Assembly (NCBI GenBank): GCA_002005505.1
Contig: KV908353.1
Location: 70,164-107,663, forward strand
Direction: 5' to 3'
DNA: 37,500 nucleotides
Source of the DNA: Botryococcus braunii
Lineage: Eukaryota > Chlorophyta > Trebouxiophyceae
A model generated the notes under the pieces. It worked only from the letters and a program-made list of their open reading frames with translations. It searched no databases and was not told where the DNA came from. The translations under genes and the position numbers were made by a program. This document shows, in pieces, positions 14,003-32,588 of the stretch (positions are counted from its first letter, which is position 1; every line of letters starts with the position of its first letter).

Positions 14003-14004
<2 letters not shown>
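13671..14004. other. Region 3' of the last recognised rhodanese exon
   Basis: On the - strand this follows exon 14122-14214 and should contain the last coding exon. Several acceptors are possible (after CAG near 13918 and 13903), but none yields a clear family C-terminus, so none is called. A G-run lies at 13717-13727 and a C-run at 13961-13970. Confidence 0.35.

Positions 14005-14095
<91 letters not shown>
14005..14095. repeat. (CA)n tract
   Basis: About 90 bp of pure CA. It lies just downstream (in the - direction) of the donor of the rhodanese exon 14122-14214. Confidence 0.97.
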
Positions 14096-14098
<3 letters not shown>

Positions 14099-14121
14099 GA
14101 AGGGAGAGGGGAAATGCGGAC

Positions 14122-20344
<6,223 letters not shown>

Positions 20345-20434
20345 CTGCATACCCACAGCCTGTATGTTGTGTTTGTAGTTTCTCATACCGCAGTTGCAAA
20401 CCATCACTGACAGAGCCGCTCTCCCCCCCCCCCC

Positions 20435-20717
<283 letters not shown>

Positions 20718-22309
20718 CGATGGTGACAAAGACAGGAGAGCATGACTGCCGAAAAGATCTGTGTCTGTGGCTACAACTCCTACTCTGCCCCTGATCGGCC
20801 CTAACTACCATCCCTGCAGCATAACTTTTAAAGCTATAATTGTAAGATTTCGTCTTCAAACAGTACCACAGCTTTTCTCCCCTGAAGGAATGAAGGAAGG
20901 AAATATCCCCTGAAGGCACAGCCAGCATCCTGCCGGGCGCGCACACAGCATTTGGTAGAAACAAAGTTCTATCCCATCAGCCAGCTTACTGATGGGATGA
21001 CCATCGATGCAGTCTGATGGTCATCATCTTCTGTTCTATGTTGCTGCTGTTGCTGTTTGAGTTGGCTAGTCGGTAATATAATGTGGAAACCAATTTGCGA
21101 CATTGGCAATTAAGTATGAATCTGTTGTGTATGAATCCAGAAAGCAATGTTTGAATCTGGAAAGCCATGGTTTGTGAAGCAACTTCTACTTTAAATAAAC
21201 ATCCTCGACTATGGATTAGGGTTTAGTAGGGTTACACATACACCAAAAACTCAACCCGTGCACTTTGCTTTGTTATGCATGAGTCGCACAAGCCCTACCA
21301 CTCGGAAAACAAGGTCAACATATGTTATGGAGCAGACAAGACTTTACAGACATGGTTAACGTTGAGTCGATTAATGAGCTGGAGTAATGTTTCAGAGCTG
21401 CCCTTGTTCCCCAGGAGGGCTTCACGCATTGGAACTTGACCTAATCCCCTATGAGACGAGAACGAGACCTCTGTCACTAGGAATGTGCACTTGCAGCAAC
21501 ATATTAACACAAAGAACTGATGCCCTCTTTATCTGGGATTTCCAGCTTCATTCAACAATGCCTGTACCGGGGACCTGCTACGCCGAGATTTGGTAGACAC
21601 AAACGAGCTGGCCAATCCATGTACGTACCATAGAGCACAAAACTATTTCAACAAACGTCAGGTGGCTTCTAAGAGGAGGAAAATAACGCCAACCCAACCT
21701 ACCAAAATGGACGATCCGACAGCCCCATGAAGATGAAGCAGACGGATGAGTAGTAGAGAATTGATAGAATGAAACATTGAAAACTCACTATTACTCGGCA
21801 GGAACCTCTCAAGCGTACTTAGAAACGAACATTGTAGACGTCATGTCAGGTCCTCCCGAGGTTCCGGAACATGCGATGGGATAGTGGGGAACGGGTTTCC
21901 ACGCGGCATACCTGGATCGTGGTCCAAAACTACGAGACCCTTCATTGGAGAAAGCCTGTTGCTTTGTCCGAACAGGTTGCTTCCACCAATGTGGAATACC
22001 CCTGGGTGCAAGAGTCGATCCCATACCTCTGGGGCATTCACAACGTACAAGCTGCGACATATTATGTTTTTAGAAAACAAAAACAAAAACGAGAAGCAGT
22101 TTACGTTTGCAAGTCAGATGAAGATAGATAGCTATCTGAATCCCGAGATACTTTTTAACCTCCGGCAGACAATAAACACCGGTGGTACAACTGGTACACC
22201 CTGTTCACGGATGCCGTAAACCTAGTGTCACACTTGGCCTTTACAGGGAAAAGAAACAGTGCTCGCCCGAGACCATTGGATTGGCGAGGCTGGAACTTCT
22301 AAAACCTCT

Positions 22310-22385
22310 TATTGTAAAGAAACCAAAACCAAAAAAGAAAAGAATTACATCAATCCAGCCCAGATGGCATGATGAGATGCAGACG
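22310..22385 (-). mobile_element. SINE-like 3' tail fragment
   Basis: On the - strand it reads ATCCGTCTGCATCTCATCAT, then GCCATCTGGGCTGG, ATTGATGTAATTC and a T-rich tail. It matches the outer ends of the giant palindrome (15175-15240 and, inverted, 17290-17348) and resembles the tail of the LINE at 4.1 kb. Confidence 0.5.
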
Positions 22386-23643
22386 GATAAACCAACAGTA
22401 TGTGAGAACCTAGTTGGAATAATACTATGCTATAACACGGATAACAATACTGAGAACTGGATAATGGAGAATGGCGAAGTCACCGCCGCTGAAACACTTT
22501 ACAGGGGTGGAAGTTCCTACTTGGAAAACAGGTGGCCACAGAAGTTGTCGGAGCTTGCCGTGATCACGAGTTCAATGCATATATGCTCCCTCGAGGAAAG
22601 GAAGGAAGGAGGAAAGAAATAAACACATGGGATGCATCCAGGTCCCTCGAGGGCTTGGGTCGTTGATCAACGGTCATGACAAATATGTATGACAATATTG
22701 GTCTTCTATCCCATTCCTGTAAATGAAGAAGAAGAAACAGTTGCCCAGCTCTGAGGGCATTGTGAGATATGCCGCTCCTACAGCTAATCACAATTTCTAT
22801 GCGCCACATGGCGCCCCAGTGAGCATGATGAAATGTGCACAAGCGGCGCAAATGTTACCAAAAACCAGGAAGATCTAACACCGCAGCCGTGAACTTGGTT
22901 GATTCCTCGCCTTGTTCTAGAAAAAGGGATCAACCAATTGGTTCCTTCCTCCTCTGCAACTGCACGGATGCAGTGTAATCCATGGAGGTATCTGTAGATA
23001 CCTTAGGTAGCTGCCGTTGGGACAAATGTCGCTTTAAATTTGGAGAATTTGCTCACAATATGGAGATACTGCATGTTTGTGGTGAACTTCCCTTCGAAAA
23101 GATCTAGAAGGGATATTTTATGAATTATTTCACGGATATATCTATTTAGTAGTCACTACGTAGGCAAAATGTGCCATGTATACAGTAGCACGTAGCAGTA
23201 GCTACGTAGCACTTATGACCTGCCTGCTAGTTGTATTAGCAATAGTGATATCATGCATATGCATCGATACTCTCAATACACACGCTGGAGCTGTTTCTCT
23301 TCGAATATCGAGGCAAGGAGTCCTTGGGCTTGCCATATAGCAGATATGCAACCAAGTCAGCGCACCGAGCGTGTACCATCGCAAACCTGGAAGGCATCAT
23401 ACGTAACGAAAGCCACTAGTGTACTGCCCGTAAATCAGGCTGCATAAGCGAGGATAGAAGGGTCCAAATGACCCGCTTGGAGATACAGTGGATAAGAAAC
23501 CAGTTGAGAATGATGTTCCCGTTCCTTCTTGACAAACTGCTCCAATGTCGGTGTTTCTTTACAATAAACAATCCACTCTCATATAGTTTTACTGTCAGAA
23601 GCTTAAGCATATGCATATCATATCCTTTTCTTGCGCGTGCTTC

Positions 23644-23678
23644 CCCCCCCCCCCCCCGGCCCCCCGGGGGGGGCTCAA
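23644..23678. repeat. C-run / G-run inverted pair
   Basis: A run of about 15 C, GGCCCCCC and a run of G form a short perfect hairpin immediately 5' of the LINE remnant. Confidence 0.85.
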
Positions 23679-23689
23679 CGTCCCCCGCC

Positions 23690-24863
23690 CCTTCTGGTCC
23701 GGTACAAGGAGCTCCTCGAGGTCAAATACCGTGGGTTACAGATTCATGCCAAGAAAGGCCTTCAAGCCGGCATTAAAAACCTAGAGCAGAGGTTCTGGGT
23801 AGCATGGCAAGACCTTATTAGAGCTTATAGCAATCTCGGGTGCAACATGTCAATGATGCTCATGACGGAACTGTACTTAGCTTGCCTACCACCCCTCATC
23901 TCCTATGGATGTGAAGTCTGGGCCTTCAGATGCTGGCAAGGCAAGCAATTGTTCTTGGGAAAACTTAGTAGTACGCCTCTATTGGATGCGCACAAGCAGG
24001 TCGACCTAGGTCGGATTTTGGGGGTGCGTCGGACAGTCCCTGAGGAAATAATAATTATAATTATTATAATCAGTAGTGATTTAAACTTATTCTACTTGTG
24101 GTCAACTTGAATCCTTCGCATGGTCAGGTTGTGGAACAGTATAGATATAGCGGCCATGAGACCTGATTTATTGCAATACAAGGTCCTAGGAGGCCTCATT
24201 AATGACATTAGATTGGTATTAGTAGAAGGCCGAGAAACATTTTCAGGTACCCTTATGCGACAACTTACGAAATTAGGATACTATATATATTGCTGACCAC
24301 GTGCGGTTTGACAGAGCCTCACAGATTGACAATTCACACGTACGCGTACAGGACCTTTTAGATCGTAATAGCGACATGATATGGGAGATGATGTGAGACA
24401 GCTCCCCTCGCTCTTGTGCATCCTCTAGAGCCTTATTCTGCAGATACCAAAGGTGGTTCAATCGTCCGCCTCATGTGCCTCACCGTAAGAGTGTGCTCAA
24501 ACTCCACGTTCCTGATACTACATTGTGGACCGTTATGCAATTAAGATTAGGGTGTCATGACCTTCCTATTGGTAAAGGTAGACAACAAGGTTTTGCTCGA
24601 GACCAGAGGATTTGCATGAGGTGCTCCTTAGAGCTCGTTGGTGATGAGCATCATCTGTAGTTCGCTTGTCCGGCTGTACAACATGTACGGCAGCAATTCA
24701 TGCATCTCTTTCAACAAAGGAGTCGATCTGGCAAGCGTTTATGTGGCAAGAAGACCTTCACGGGATTGCCCAATTTGTTACTGGAGAGCACTTGAGAGCT
24801 ACCAAACTCTCCCAGGTGCTGTGCGACCTTAGTTGGCTAAACATGGGTCATTCATTGAATTAG
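23690..24863 (+). mobile_element. Decayed LINE copy: reverse transcriptase end, C-terminal domain
   Basis: Segments of a non-LTR retrotransposon ORF2-type protein can be followed on the + strand through several lesions. Frame 1 (to 24110) has KYRGLQIHAKKGLQAGI, LYLACLPPLISYGCEVW and LGRILGVRR, typical of the part following the reverse transcriptase catalytic core. After an AT-rich insertion (24045-24080) and an in-frame TGA at 24108 it continues with MVRLWNSIDIAAMRPDL. A shift of frame then leads to LRLGCHDLPIGKGRQQGF, RICMRCSLELVGDEHHL, a TAG at 24658-24660, FACPAVQHVRQQF, and after another shift WQEDLHGIAQFV. The catalytic YxDD motif is absent, so it is 5'-truncated and dead. It shares RLGC-DLPI and RCSL--VGDE with the LINE piece at 4.1 kb. 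Confidence 0.85.
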
Positions 24864-27006
24864 AAAAAGGGTAAAGTGTGCATGACCCGGCACCTGCGGA
24901 AAAGACATTATGTAAGCACCACCACCAATATTAATATTCCCTGGGTCCTCTGTACATACAGGGTTACATACAGGAATATTCTTTCCCGCCACCAGCATTA
25001 CCAAAGCCCTTGACGAACAGCACAGCAGAAAAATGCGCATTTAATCGATCCATGTTGGTTTTTTGGCGACCCCAACATCCAGGGCATCCCCAACAACCTG
25101 TGGATGTGTAGTGCATACAATAATCTGCCAGAATATTGTATTGCTATATTGCATTCCATATATTGCATTCCATGGATATGAAGGGGAATACGAGTGAAGT
25201 TGCTGTTCCCCAACATGTTAATGATTACACTGTGATAATAGTGAGTACGCTATTAGAATAGTTCAAACTGTTATTGTTACACGGCCATGTGGTCTGCACC
25301 TTACCTGTGTCTGTAAGTTTGAGTGGGATTTCTAATTGCAGATGTGGCCAATATCTGTACCATAATCCCGCGTACGTTTATGTAAGTCATCTGTGTGTTT
25401 TCGTGTCATGTCAATACCCTCTGTATGCGTTCACACTAATGTAAGTGTCATTCAGATTACAGTCATTGTATTGCCGTCCTGTTCCCCTCCCTATTGGCTG
25501 GTGTTGGATGTGTAATTTTCCTTCTTCCCCCCCCCCCCCTCAAACCGGTGGGGGAAGACAAAATGATGACCTCCATTGCGGCTCTCCGGGGCCTGACACT
25601 GATATATTTCACTTTTCCTTTAAAAAGCCTCTTCCCGCACCAGGCATCTGTAGTTCATACCAGAGTTGCCCTAAAAAGTACGTTGCATACACACACAGTA
25701 ACACCGGGAGCCCATGATCACGGGGTTCGTGGGGAACCACGAATGAACTGCCAATTGTGCAGGTCCAGGACGGAGAGAAAAGGTCAAGAAAAGAGGACCC
25801 AGGGGTTCTGGTCGCCGGTGTTATTTTCACTCTATAGCGCGAAGTTGCGAAGACTCACCGTCAACGCGGTCCGTAAGGGACCACAAGTTCTACAGAACCG
25901 CAAGGAAAGTCGTGTGAGATTTTGTCCATGACTAGGGCAAGCACGCACGTGCCAGTAGAAGATCACACAAAGAGCGGCGCAATCTACGGAAGCTACGGAA
26001 TAGTTTGAACGGATCTAGGGCATCCCTCAGATGTTACATCCCGATTCTTCTTTGCAATGGAAAAAAGAGATGCTTGGACTGATTGAGAATTCGTTGAGGT
26101 GCTTTCTTGGACAATGCAGAGTTCTATAAATATTCAGGCACGGTAGCCGAAGCCTCCTTTGCGATCGACGAGAAAGTCAAACATCAGACTGGCCTGCAGA
26201 ACGTGCTGGCATATAGAAACCTGCGATGATGGTACTGTGATTGAAGCCCAGGCATGCCCTTGGAAGTGGTTCGGTTGTTGCGCCTCGCCGTGTCGCACTC
26301 AACATGTTGGTCCGCGCTCTCCGGAAGTTTAACCGTCAGGGCTGATTTCCTTGGCACTCACGAAATGTTTAAAATTCTGCAGATTATCTTTTCATAGCCT
26401 CCTAGCGCCACATTTAGCTTTTTCCGGCGGTGTAAGACCCTTCGCGGACGAACGTAAGCTGAAGTACGGTACGGTTTTCTGGTTTCATTAGAGTTTGAAG
26501 GTGCTTTCAAACCCTTTCTTGCAGACTATGATATTTCTGTGCTGCTCCTATTAATGAGTATGGCTTGCATATGTTTCGAACTTGTGTCGTCTGCCTTCCC
26601 CGCGGTGCAAGTATTTGATTTGGTTAGACGCATGTGGGAGCAACAGAGAGAGCTATGAAATCTTATTGACTATTTGAACGGCTCGGTGGACACCAATGAG
26701 GGGGGCGTCAGAGAAGTTAGAAAGTTTGAATTCTTGTTTTGCGTGCATGTGCACATGGACATTTTGTACTTGAAGGTTTCATGCGAACTTTATTGCTAGC
26801 TAACTGAGACTCAGTTGCTCTGTTCAGAAACACAGCCTTGAATGTCTGCTGAATTTGCTCCGTGGCTGTTCCCAGGGACTGAAGACCAGCTGACAACCAA
26901 ACTAGCAAGACGGAGGACAACAAATCACCCTCATCACTCCGTGCCAATTGTCCATCTACGGCTTTCCTCTAATACTTGACCAGCTGCCAGGTGATAGAAC
27001 CTTCAT
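24864..27006. other. 2.1-kb spacer, no supported gene
   Basis: It contains a C-run at 25529-25540 and unique sequence. A 145-codon + strand frame (25494-25931) has no recognisable motif and a composition like translated non-coding DNA. Promoter elements of the downstream gene presumably lie near its 3' end, but none can be named. Confidence 0.4.
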
Positions 27007-27957
27007 ATGTTCGCCTTTGCAGACAGCCAACTTGAGGGATTGTACCAAGCCGGCCTGGCCAGCCGGATCTGTTTCTATGCCTGGAACTATTGCACCATGA
27101 ATCTCATTATAGGCTGGACAGCTTTGCTCATGAAGCTACTGTTGGCACCTGTGGCTGTCCAAGACCTGCGTCCCCCCTATCTCCTGCCTGCGCTCGGCAA
27201 CCTCCTACCATCCCTCGCAGTGGTGCTCCTTGGTCCAATTTGGCCATCCATGTTTGAAAAGCACTGGCGAGTCATCAACGTCGCAGTGTCCATCTTCCAG
27301 ATTAGCGCTTGGAACCATTTGCGGCCAGTGATGCTCTGGCAACAACTGCAGTTGGTGGAAAGTTCTGTGCCGGGCTTGCCGCAGTCAGCAATTCAATTTA
27401 AGGGTACCTCATTCTTGATTGAGAACTGGTATTTAACATGCATGAGCCTTCGAGTCGCAGTCTTTCCGTCTGGCTTTGCATCAGATATTCTTCTGACCTC
27501 CTTTGCATTTGTCTTCACAATGCTTGGGAACCCCGGCGTCTGCAAATCTCCACAGTGGACAGCTATCCCGACGCGGCTCTCTTTGTCGGATGGCCATTTG
27601 CAGATGATCCGCACGGCATCTGCCGGGATGTGGGCGATTCTGGGTGATCCTGGTAGCTCACCCGGGCTTGATGCAATATTTCAATCTACTGCACATTTAT
27701 CTTGCCCTGCTGTGCTCGCTTTTTGGGAAGTGGTAGGATGGTGGTTGACGACCCTCTTTGTGATGGTGCGCGAGGTTCTCAGTCGTAGAGCTTTTCTCAA
27801 AGCCAATGTGTCCCTGCTTGGGAACGGGGGCTCAAGGAAAGCCTTGCTGTGGCCCCTTGGAACTGTGGAAATGCTGCAAATGTGCGTTACCGCCATCCTG
27901 TTCACAACTTTCATGGCGTTTATCTTGTGGGCACTTGCACTGCTTGCATTCAACTGA
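27007..27957 (+). CDS. Multi-pass membrane protein of unknown function, 316 residues
   Basis: The longest non-repetitive open frame of the window, uninterrupted from ATG 27007 to TGA 27955-27957. Hydrophobic segments, probably membrane-spanning, lie at about 30-50, 58-78, 88-105, 157-173, 232-255 and 287-314. Loops are short. Charged residues sit in a few loops (EKHWR at 84-88, VREVLSRRAFLK at 254-265). The stretch 155-180 (SGFASDILLTSFAFVFTMLG, then NPGVCKSP) has the feel of a motif shared by lineage-expanded algal membrane proteins, but I cannot name a family. No signal peptide precedes the first segment. An acceptor-like CTTTGCAG ending at 27021 would allow an upstream exon; without it the gene is intronless. 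No enzymatic motif is seen. Confidence 0.7.
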   Translation: MFAFADSQLEGLYQAGLASRICFYAWNYCTMNLIIGWTALLMKLLLAPVAVQDLRPPYLLPALGNLLPSLAVVLLGPIWPSMFEKHWRVINVAVSIFQISAWNHLRPVMLWQQLQLVESSVPGLPQSAIQFKGTSFLIENWYLTCMSLRVAVFPSGFASDILLTSFAFVFTMLGNPGVCKSPQWTAIPTRLSLSDGHLQMIRTASAGMWAILGDPGSSPGLDAIFQSTAHLSCPAVLAFWEVVGWWLTTLFVMVREVLSRRAFLKANVSLLGNGGSRKALLWPLGTVEMLQMCVTAILFTTFMAFILWALALLAFN

Positions 27958-30900
27958 TTGTATACAGTTCTCTTTCGGCTTTCTGTTATTCTTGGTGGGC
28001 CTTCCACTTGCAACATGAGCTTAAAATCGAGGCTCAATTTTGCATCTGCAAGCGTGAAACCGCTCAACGTGGGTCTCAGGGAAAGTACTATTTGCATGAA
28101 GTGAGTTTAGTTCTTCCTCCTTTCACATAATCTGACACACCAAAATTCTGGTGTTCGGATCTCCACTGTCCATCGAGTAAACAGTACAAGTATCTCTAGC
28201 TGCAGTGAGGATCCAACCCCTGTGGTGTTTAGAAGGGATATCAAAAAAAGTAGAAGGGCATATATCGAGGGAATTCCCTCCGTTCAATCAAGCCGACTGA
28301 CCTTTGCCCAGCAGGAGGCTTCCTCAACAACATACCTGCTTGCGAGCAAGTGGTTGTTTGTTACGATGTTGATTAATCAAGCACAGTCGGTGGTTGACAT
28401 GGCCAGGGCGCCACTGTATTCCAAGCACTGATGTGCACCTTATGTATGGTGTTGATCATTCTGACATACAACGTTGTGTATGTTGTCTTGTGCATGAAGC
28501 AGATCTAGATATACTTACAGGATCCCTTCCAGAAGAGATGTTCCAGATCTGTTTCCTGCTCCCCTTTTATGAATAGTTAGATATGTTCACTCCTAACATT
28601 GTACAAAGATAGGAGTAAACAGCATAAAAGTCTGCATGTGGTGTTGATAGTATCAACCTCAGTATTATCTTCAGAATGTCAGATGGCTGCAAGATTTTGC
28701 AAACGTTTAACAGTTATCAAAGTCAACGTTGGTGCTGGAACAACTTTGTTGTTTCAACTGAGACTCTTCTTTACAAGGTTTGCACCAGAGCTCACACAAG
28801 GGGATCTCGCTAGTTTTGAAGCGATAGGAGGTGCTGCAGCTTGCCGTGTTAGCTGCAGCTCCTTGGTCCAAGCTTAGATCTAAATTCATTGTTGTAGACT
28901 GGAGGCGGTGGTGCCCAGTGAGTTTGGGACCAACTTCATAGAAAGTAAAATCACGAGCTTTAACTCTAGTGTCCATGTTTATGCTAGCAGCGCTGTGTAC
29001 AAGGTATATGTAGTGCAGGTTCAACATGTACTTGAAGATGCTGATGCCCTCATCTCTTCATATGAAGAGAAAGCATCTTCTCAATGTCCAGGTGTACACA
29101 AGGGCATGCAAGGTGTACACAAGGACATGCCCTTGTTGGATTTATTGGGCTCCTTTCAGTGGGCTCCCGGCTTTAATGAATGAGACTCCGCTTGTTCCCC
29201 CCATAGCTTGCCTCCATCGGTGTTGTTTATAAAGAGCATTGATGGTCCTCGAAGCTCGATCTGCGAGTAACCACTAGCAAATTGAGATTCAATGAAAGTA
29301 ATCGATTTCCCGGGTATCCCGGATCATCATGTACGTCACGTTGTCCAGAGCGCTGCTTGGGCTCGTAGCTACATAATTATATCTACAGATCTTAGATGTG
29401 GTCAAGCCTATAGGTGCGTCTACATATGTATCACATCAATGTGGTCAAGCAAGGACGCATATTCATGGTTTATATTGTGTTAAAGAAAAGACTGCCCGAG
29501 CATACACCCTTGCGCTCATGATCAGTTGACGTGGCCACTCCCATGGGTTCATGTTCGTGCAGGGGCTCTGCTCATAGGGGCGGTGCCCCCACGTAGATGT
29601 GGCCCCTTTTTTAGGTACATTTAGTATTAAGAGTGAAGCTTATCCTAACCGCACACCAGGTACATTTACATGTACATGGCCAATTTCTGTTTTTCAAAAG
29701 CTATTTTTAGAATATTTTACCGTGATTAGTCTGAGGGGTTCCTTGGGTCTCGCCTGATTTGCACGTGCGAACGCATAGCATAACTCTTAAGAGTTTTCTT
29801 GCATGCGTCTGATCTCTTGCTCTCGAGCTGAGCGGCCTAATTAGGCGTCTAAGCCCCGCCCCCCCCCCCCCCCCCGGGGGTGCATTTTCCGGGACGCTCA
29901 ATTTGCTGTAATGACTCGTGAGCTCGGTTAGACTGAGTTTGTTATTTCAACATATGTGTTGTTATGTAAGCATACACGGCAGTATGTTTCCGTGGTCATG
30001 CATGTACATCTTTAGAGCTAGTAAGTCCTACTACGTATACGAGCATTTTTACTAATTAGCCATGACAAAACGTATAGCCATGTGGTGCATTGTAATGCCC
30101 CTTAGTTGCAAAACAGTGGTAATTGAACAAGTTCTAACATGCGAGCTCAATTGCAAGCTGCAAGTTGATGCTGCAAGCACAATTGTGCAAGTTCTGAGGT
30201 CCGTTTAACAGGCTTCGTGGGCCTCTGCATGTTCATGTGATTTCAGGAAAGGCTCTGGTTTTACTCTGCAGCATCTTCGAACCTATAGCTACAGTAACCT
30301 TTTGGTACAGGACGTATGAGACTGGATTGACGTCTTTTGTGCATGCATGTCATACGAAAGATATGCGGTCTGACATGTCAGATGACATATGTACATGGAT
30401 TGCACGCAACTGCTTCAACTAAAAAGCTACAACTTTGCAGCTACCTGTAGCTATAGGCCCTGGCCCTATAGGCCTTGGCCCTGGCCCTACAAGGCGCCTG
30501 ACCATGGGATCAGAGGGATAATCAGTAATCCCTCGGTACTCTGGGGCCCCGGGCATTTTCAGGCAAGTATAGGTCCACACGTCTCTGGTATAGCTGCCCT
30601 AGGTGTATGTATACCTATATGTGCAAATAGAGAGTTACAGCGCATTCTATTGCCGGGCCCGAAACCTTGGAAAATGATTTCGGGGGTAGGAGAGATATTC
30701 GTCTAAACAGCGATTCTACATCTCCTTGAGCGTGCAGACAAGCAATCTTGCAATGTATTGTGCGTGTTGTCCCATTCTTGACCTACCGGTATACATGTGC
30801 TATTTACATACTATATGTATATATACATATATATGTATATGTATATGTATACACCACATATATATACGTATACATACTATATACGTATACATATATATGT

Positions 30901-31257
30901 ACCCCTTCGAAGGGGTCCCAAGACCTAGTACTCAATACGCGCAACTATGTGAGCAGGTACAAGTATATGTGGCCAACCAAATGATTTCAGGCATGCCGAC
31001 ATGGTATTGCATGAATATTGTGTTTGCATTGTTGTCTGGGGCTAAAAGGCAAAACCAATACTTGTTATAGATAGATCATAGGATTATTAAGATATCATGT
31101 TCTTACTGTCGCCGGGGACGGCTGTAAAAGGGAACATGTGCATATATGGTGGATGTACGGCATCGGAAGAGACCCTATGCGCCCAACTGTGCTTACCCAA
31201 CGTTGAATGGAGAAGCTTGCACTTTGATACCGCAGATCTCAAACCAGAGTGCTCTTG
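27958..31257. other. 3.3-kb spacer, no supported gene
   Basis: Presumed 3' UTR, then unique sequence. Small structures are a GTGTACACAAGG duplication at 29090-29130, a MITE-like terminus at 29620-29660, a C/G-run at 29858-29880, a CCCTGGCCCTATAGGCC repeat near 30455-30490 and a TATATGTATAC-rich patch at 30810-30900. Open frames of 60-105 codons lack motifs. Confidence 0.4.
29612..29668 (+). repeat. MITE-like terminus between 11-bp direct repeats
   Basis: AAGAGTGAAGCTTATCCTAA followed by CCGCACACC matches the termini of the element at 14868-15045. AGGTACATTTA occurs immediately on each side (29613-29623 and 29658-29668). Confidence 0.55.
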
Positions 31258-32061
31258 CTAGCTATAGGCGCACCATGTCAGATTTATTTGAACTATTGCA
31301 AAATGTCTGTGGAGTCCAATGCGCAGCGCAGACAATCCACGGTAGACTTGCTCCGTTTGCAAAAGCCCTAGCGTTTGGACTCTCAACCCGGCAACAACGC
31401 ATAGACCGGGGATTTGCAGGTCTCCGCCTTGCCGGAGCGCCTCCGCGATTCTTTCGGTAACCATTAGCAACAGCCCCATAAAACTTACCACGTCGTCAGC
31501 GCCATAATCACCGCCATAATCATCTCCCAAAAAAGCACAATGCAAAGCAAAGTGTACTGGGATGTATTCCAACCGCATACCAACAAAATCATCAGTCTTG
31601 ATAATTTCTAGACTGCGGACCTCAGTTAGTGCATGTACGACATCAGTCCAGCTCTTATACATCAAAAAGGCGTCAACACCATTCCTCGTCATCGCATTCA
31701 TGGAGACGACCTCTCGCATCACATGATCCTGCGCGTCATCGACCTGGGGAGCTGCCTGGGCAGGGTTTTCGGCTGCATCACCATTGAACCCCACATGAGG
31801 GCTAAACAGAAAATCCAACATGGTAAAAACGAAGATACTAGAAAATAAGGGAATTCTTCGTGCAACACTGGTCAACCACAGATAATCTTCATCACGCCGT
31901 GTCGAGTAGACTTCATAGAACAGTTTACAAGCAGGAGCCAGCCTGGCGAGCTCGGGGAGCGTCAAAAGGGCAAGGACAAGTCTTTGAAGTTCTGGTGGAA
32001 TATACAACCGTCTCGACCCTGCGCGTGCGGTTGCACAAAGATTCAGTCTCACAATTCCCAT
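31258..32061 (-). CDS. F-box-like protein, 267 residues
   Basis: The open frame runs from ATG 32061 to the stop at 31258-31260, with an in-frame TGA four codons upstream of the ATG. Residues about 20-63 fit the F-box: LYIPPELQRLVLALLTLPEL, ARLAPACKLFYEVYST, DEDYLWL, i.e. the Pro-Glu-Leu start, the leucine-rich centre, the CK-F and the closing W. F-box proteins link substrates to SKP1-cullin E3 ubiquitin ligases. The rest (70-267) has no recognised repeat; it contains an acidic/Ala patch (DAAENPAQAAPQVDDAQD), a DYGGDYGADD segment and helical stretches. A second model uses an acceptor CAG at 32021-32019 and joins in frame to a possible upstream exon at 32588-32423, which would replace the first residues. 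Substrate unknown. Confidence 0.7.
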   Translation of the reverse strand: MGIVRLNLCATARAGSRRLYIPPELQRLVLALLTLPELARLAPACKLFYEVYSTRRDEDYLWLTSVARRIPLFSSIFVFTMLDFLFSPHVGFNGDAAENPAQAAPQVDDAQDHVMREVVSMNAMTRNGVDAFLMYKSWTDVVHALTEVRSLEIIKTDDFVGMRLEYIPVHFALHCAFLGDDYGGDYGADDVVSFMGLLLMVTERIAEALRQGGDLQIPGLCVVAGLRVQTLGLLQTEQVYRGLSALRIGLHRHFAIVQINLTWCAYS

Positions 32062-32422
32062 TTCTCTGATTCACGAACAAAATGGATTTTCCCAACAGGT
32101 TGTCTGCGATATACAAATGCTACTTCCAAAGATGCTTATGCAGCCATGGCTGACAGTTCAGACAAGGGATAGTCGTCTTGAGCAAGGTTCTAGAAGTTGG
32201 CACAGGGACGGTGATAAGAATTTCATTACGGTATGTTTCACACGTGCTGTTGAGATGCAATCAGAAGGTCAATTAAATAGTTATAATTGCTCGAGATCGA
32301 CACACTCATTCGGCTTTCAATTGAAGTGCGGTTGTAAAGTAACTGATTAATACATAGCTGTATGAGTTTTAATTGTATTGATCTAGTGTGTAACGAAGAG
32401 CGCGCATCGATATCGATCTTAC

Positions 32423-32588
32423 CATTTTGCGAGTAGTAGTTGGTTCCTTCAGAAAAGTATGTCACTGGGACGAAGTACGACTTCGGAGCGTAGTACCCGC
32501 TTGCGTAGTATGCACTTGGAGTCATATTTATTGCCTGGATGGTAGCAGGCGTCAGAATACCCACATGTATTGGTGAAGAAGGTTTGAA
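32423..32588 (-). CDS. Possible upstream exon of the F-box gene
   Basis: An open segment of 55 codons lies between acceptor CTAG (32589) and donor GTAAGA (32422). It encodes a Tyr-rich peptide including TPATIQAINMTPSAYYASGY and PKSYFVPVTYFSEGTNYY. Its phase 1 end is compatible with the acceptor inside the F-box frame at 32018, giving a Gly codon across the junction. No family is recognised. Confidence 0.3.

Larger units (their letters stand above)
20718..23680. other. 3-kb spacer with SINE-like tail fragments, no supported gene
   Basis: Unique sequence with two - strand copies of a CATCTCATCATGCC...GGGCTGG tail motif (about 22385-22310 and 22770-22710). A - strand frame at 21841-22086 (contains NAPEVWDRLLHPGVFHIGG) has protein-like composition but no identifiable family. 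The missing transit-peptide exon of the rhodanese gene may lie here; I could not place it. Confidence 0.4.

Noticed and set aside
22182..22622. 146-codon + strand frame
   Set aside because: It crosses a SINE-like tail on the opposite strand and has no recognisable domain; chance opening is likely.
31146..31460. 104-codon + strand frame
   Set aside because: Much of it is the antisense shadow of the F-box gene's 3' end; no motif is seen.
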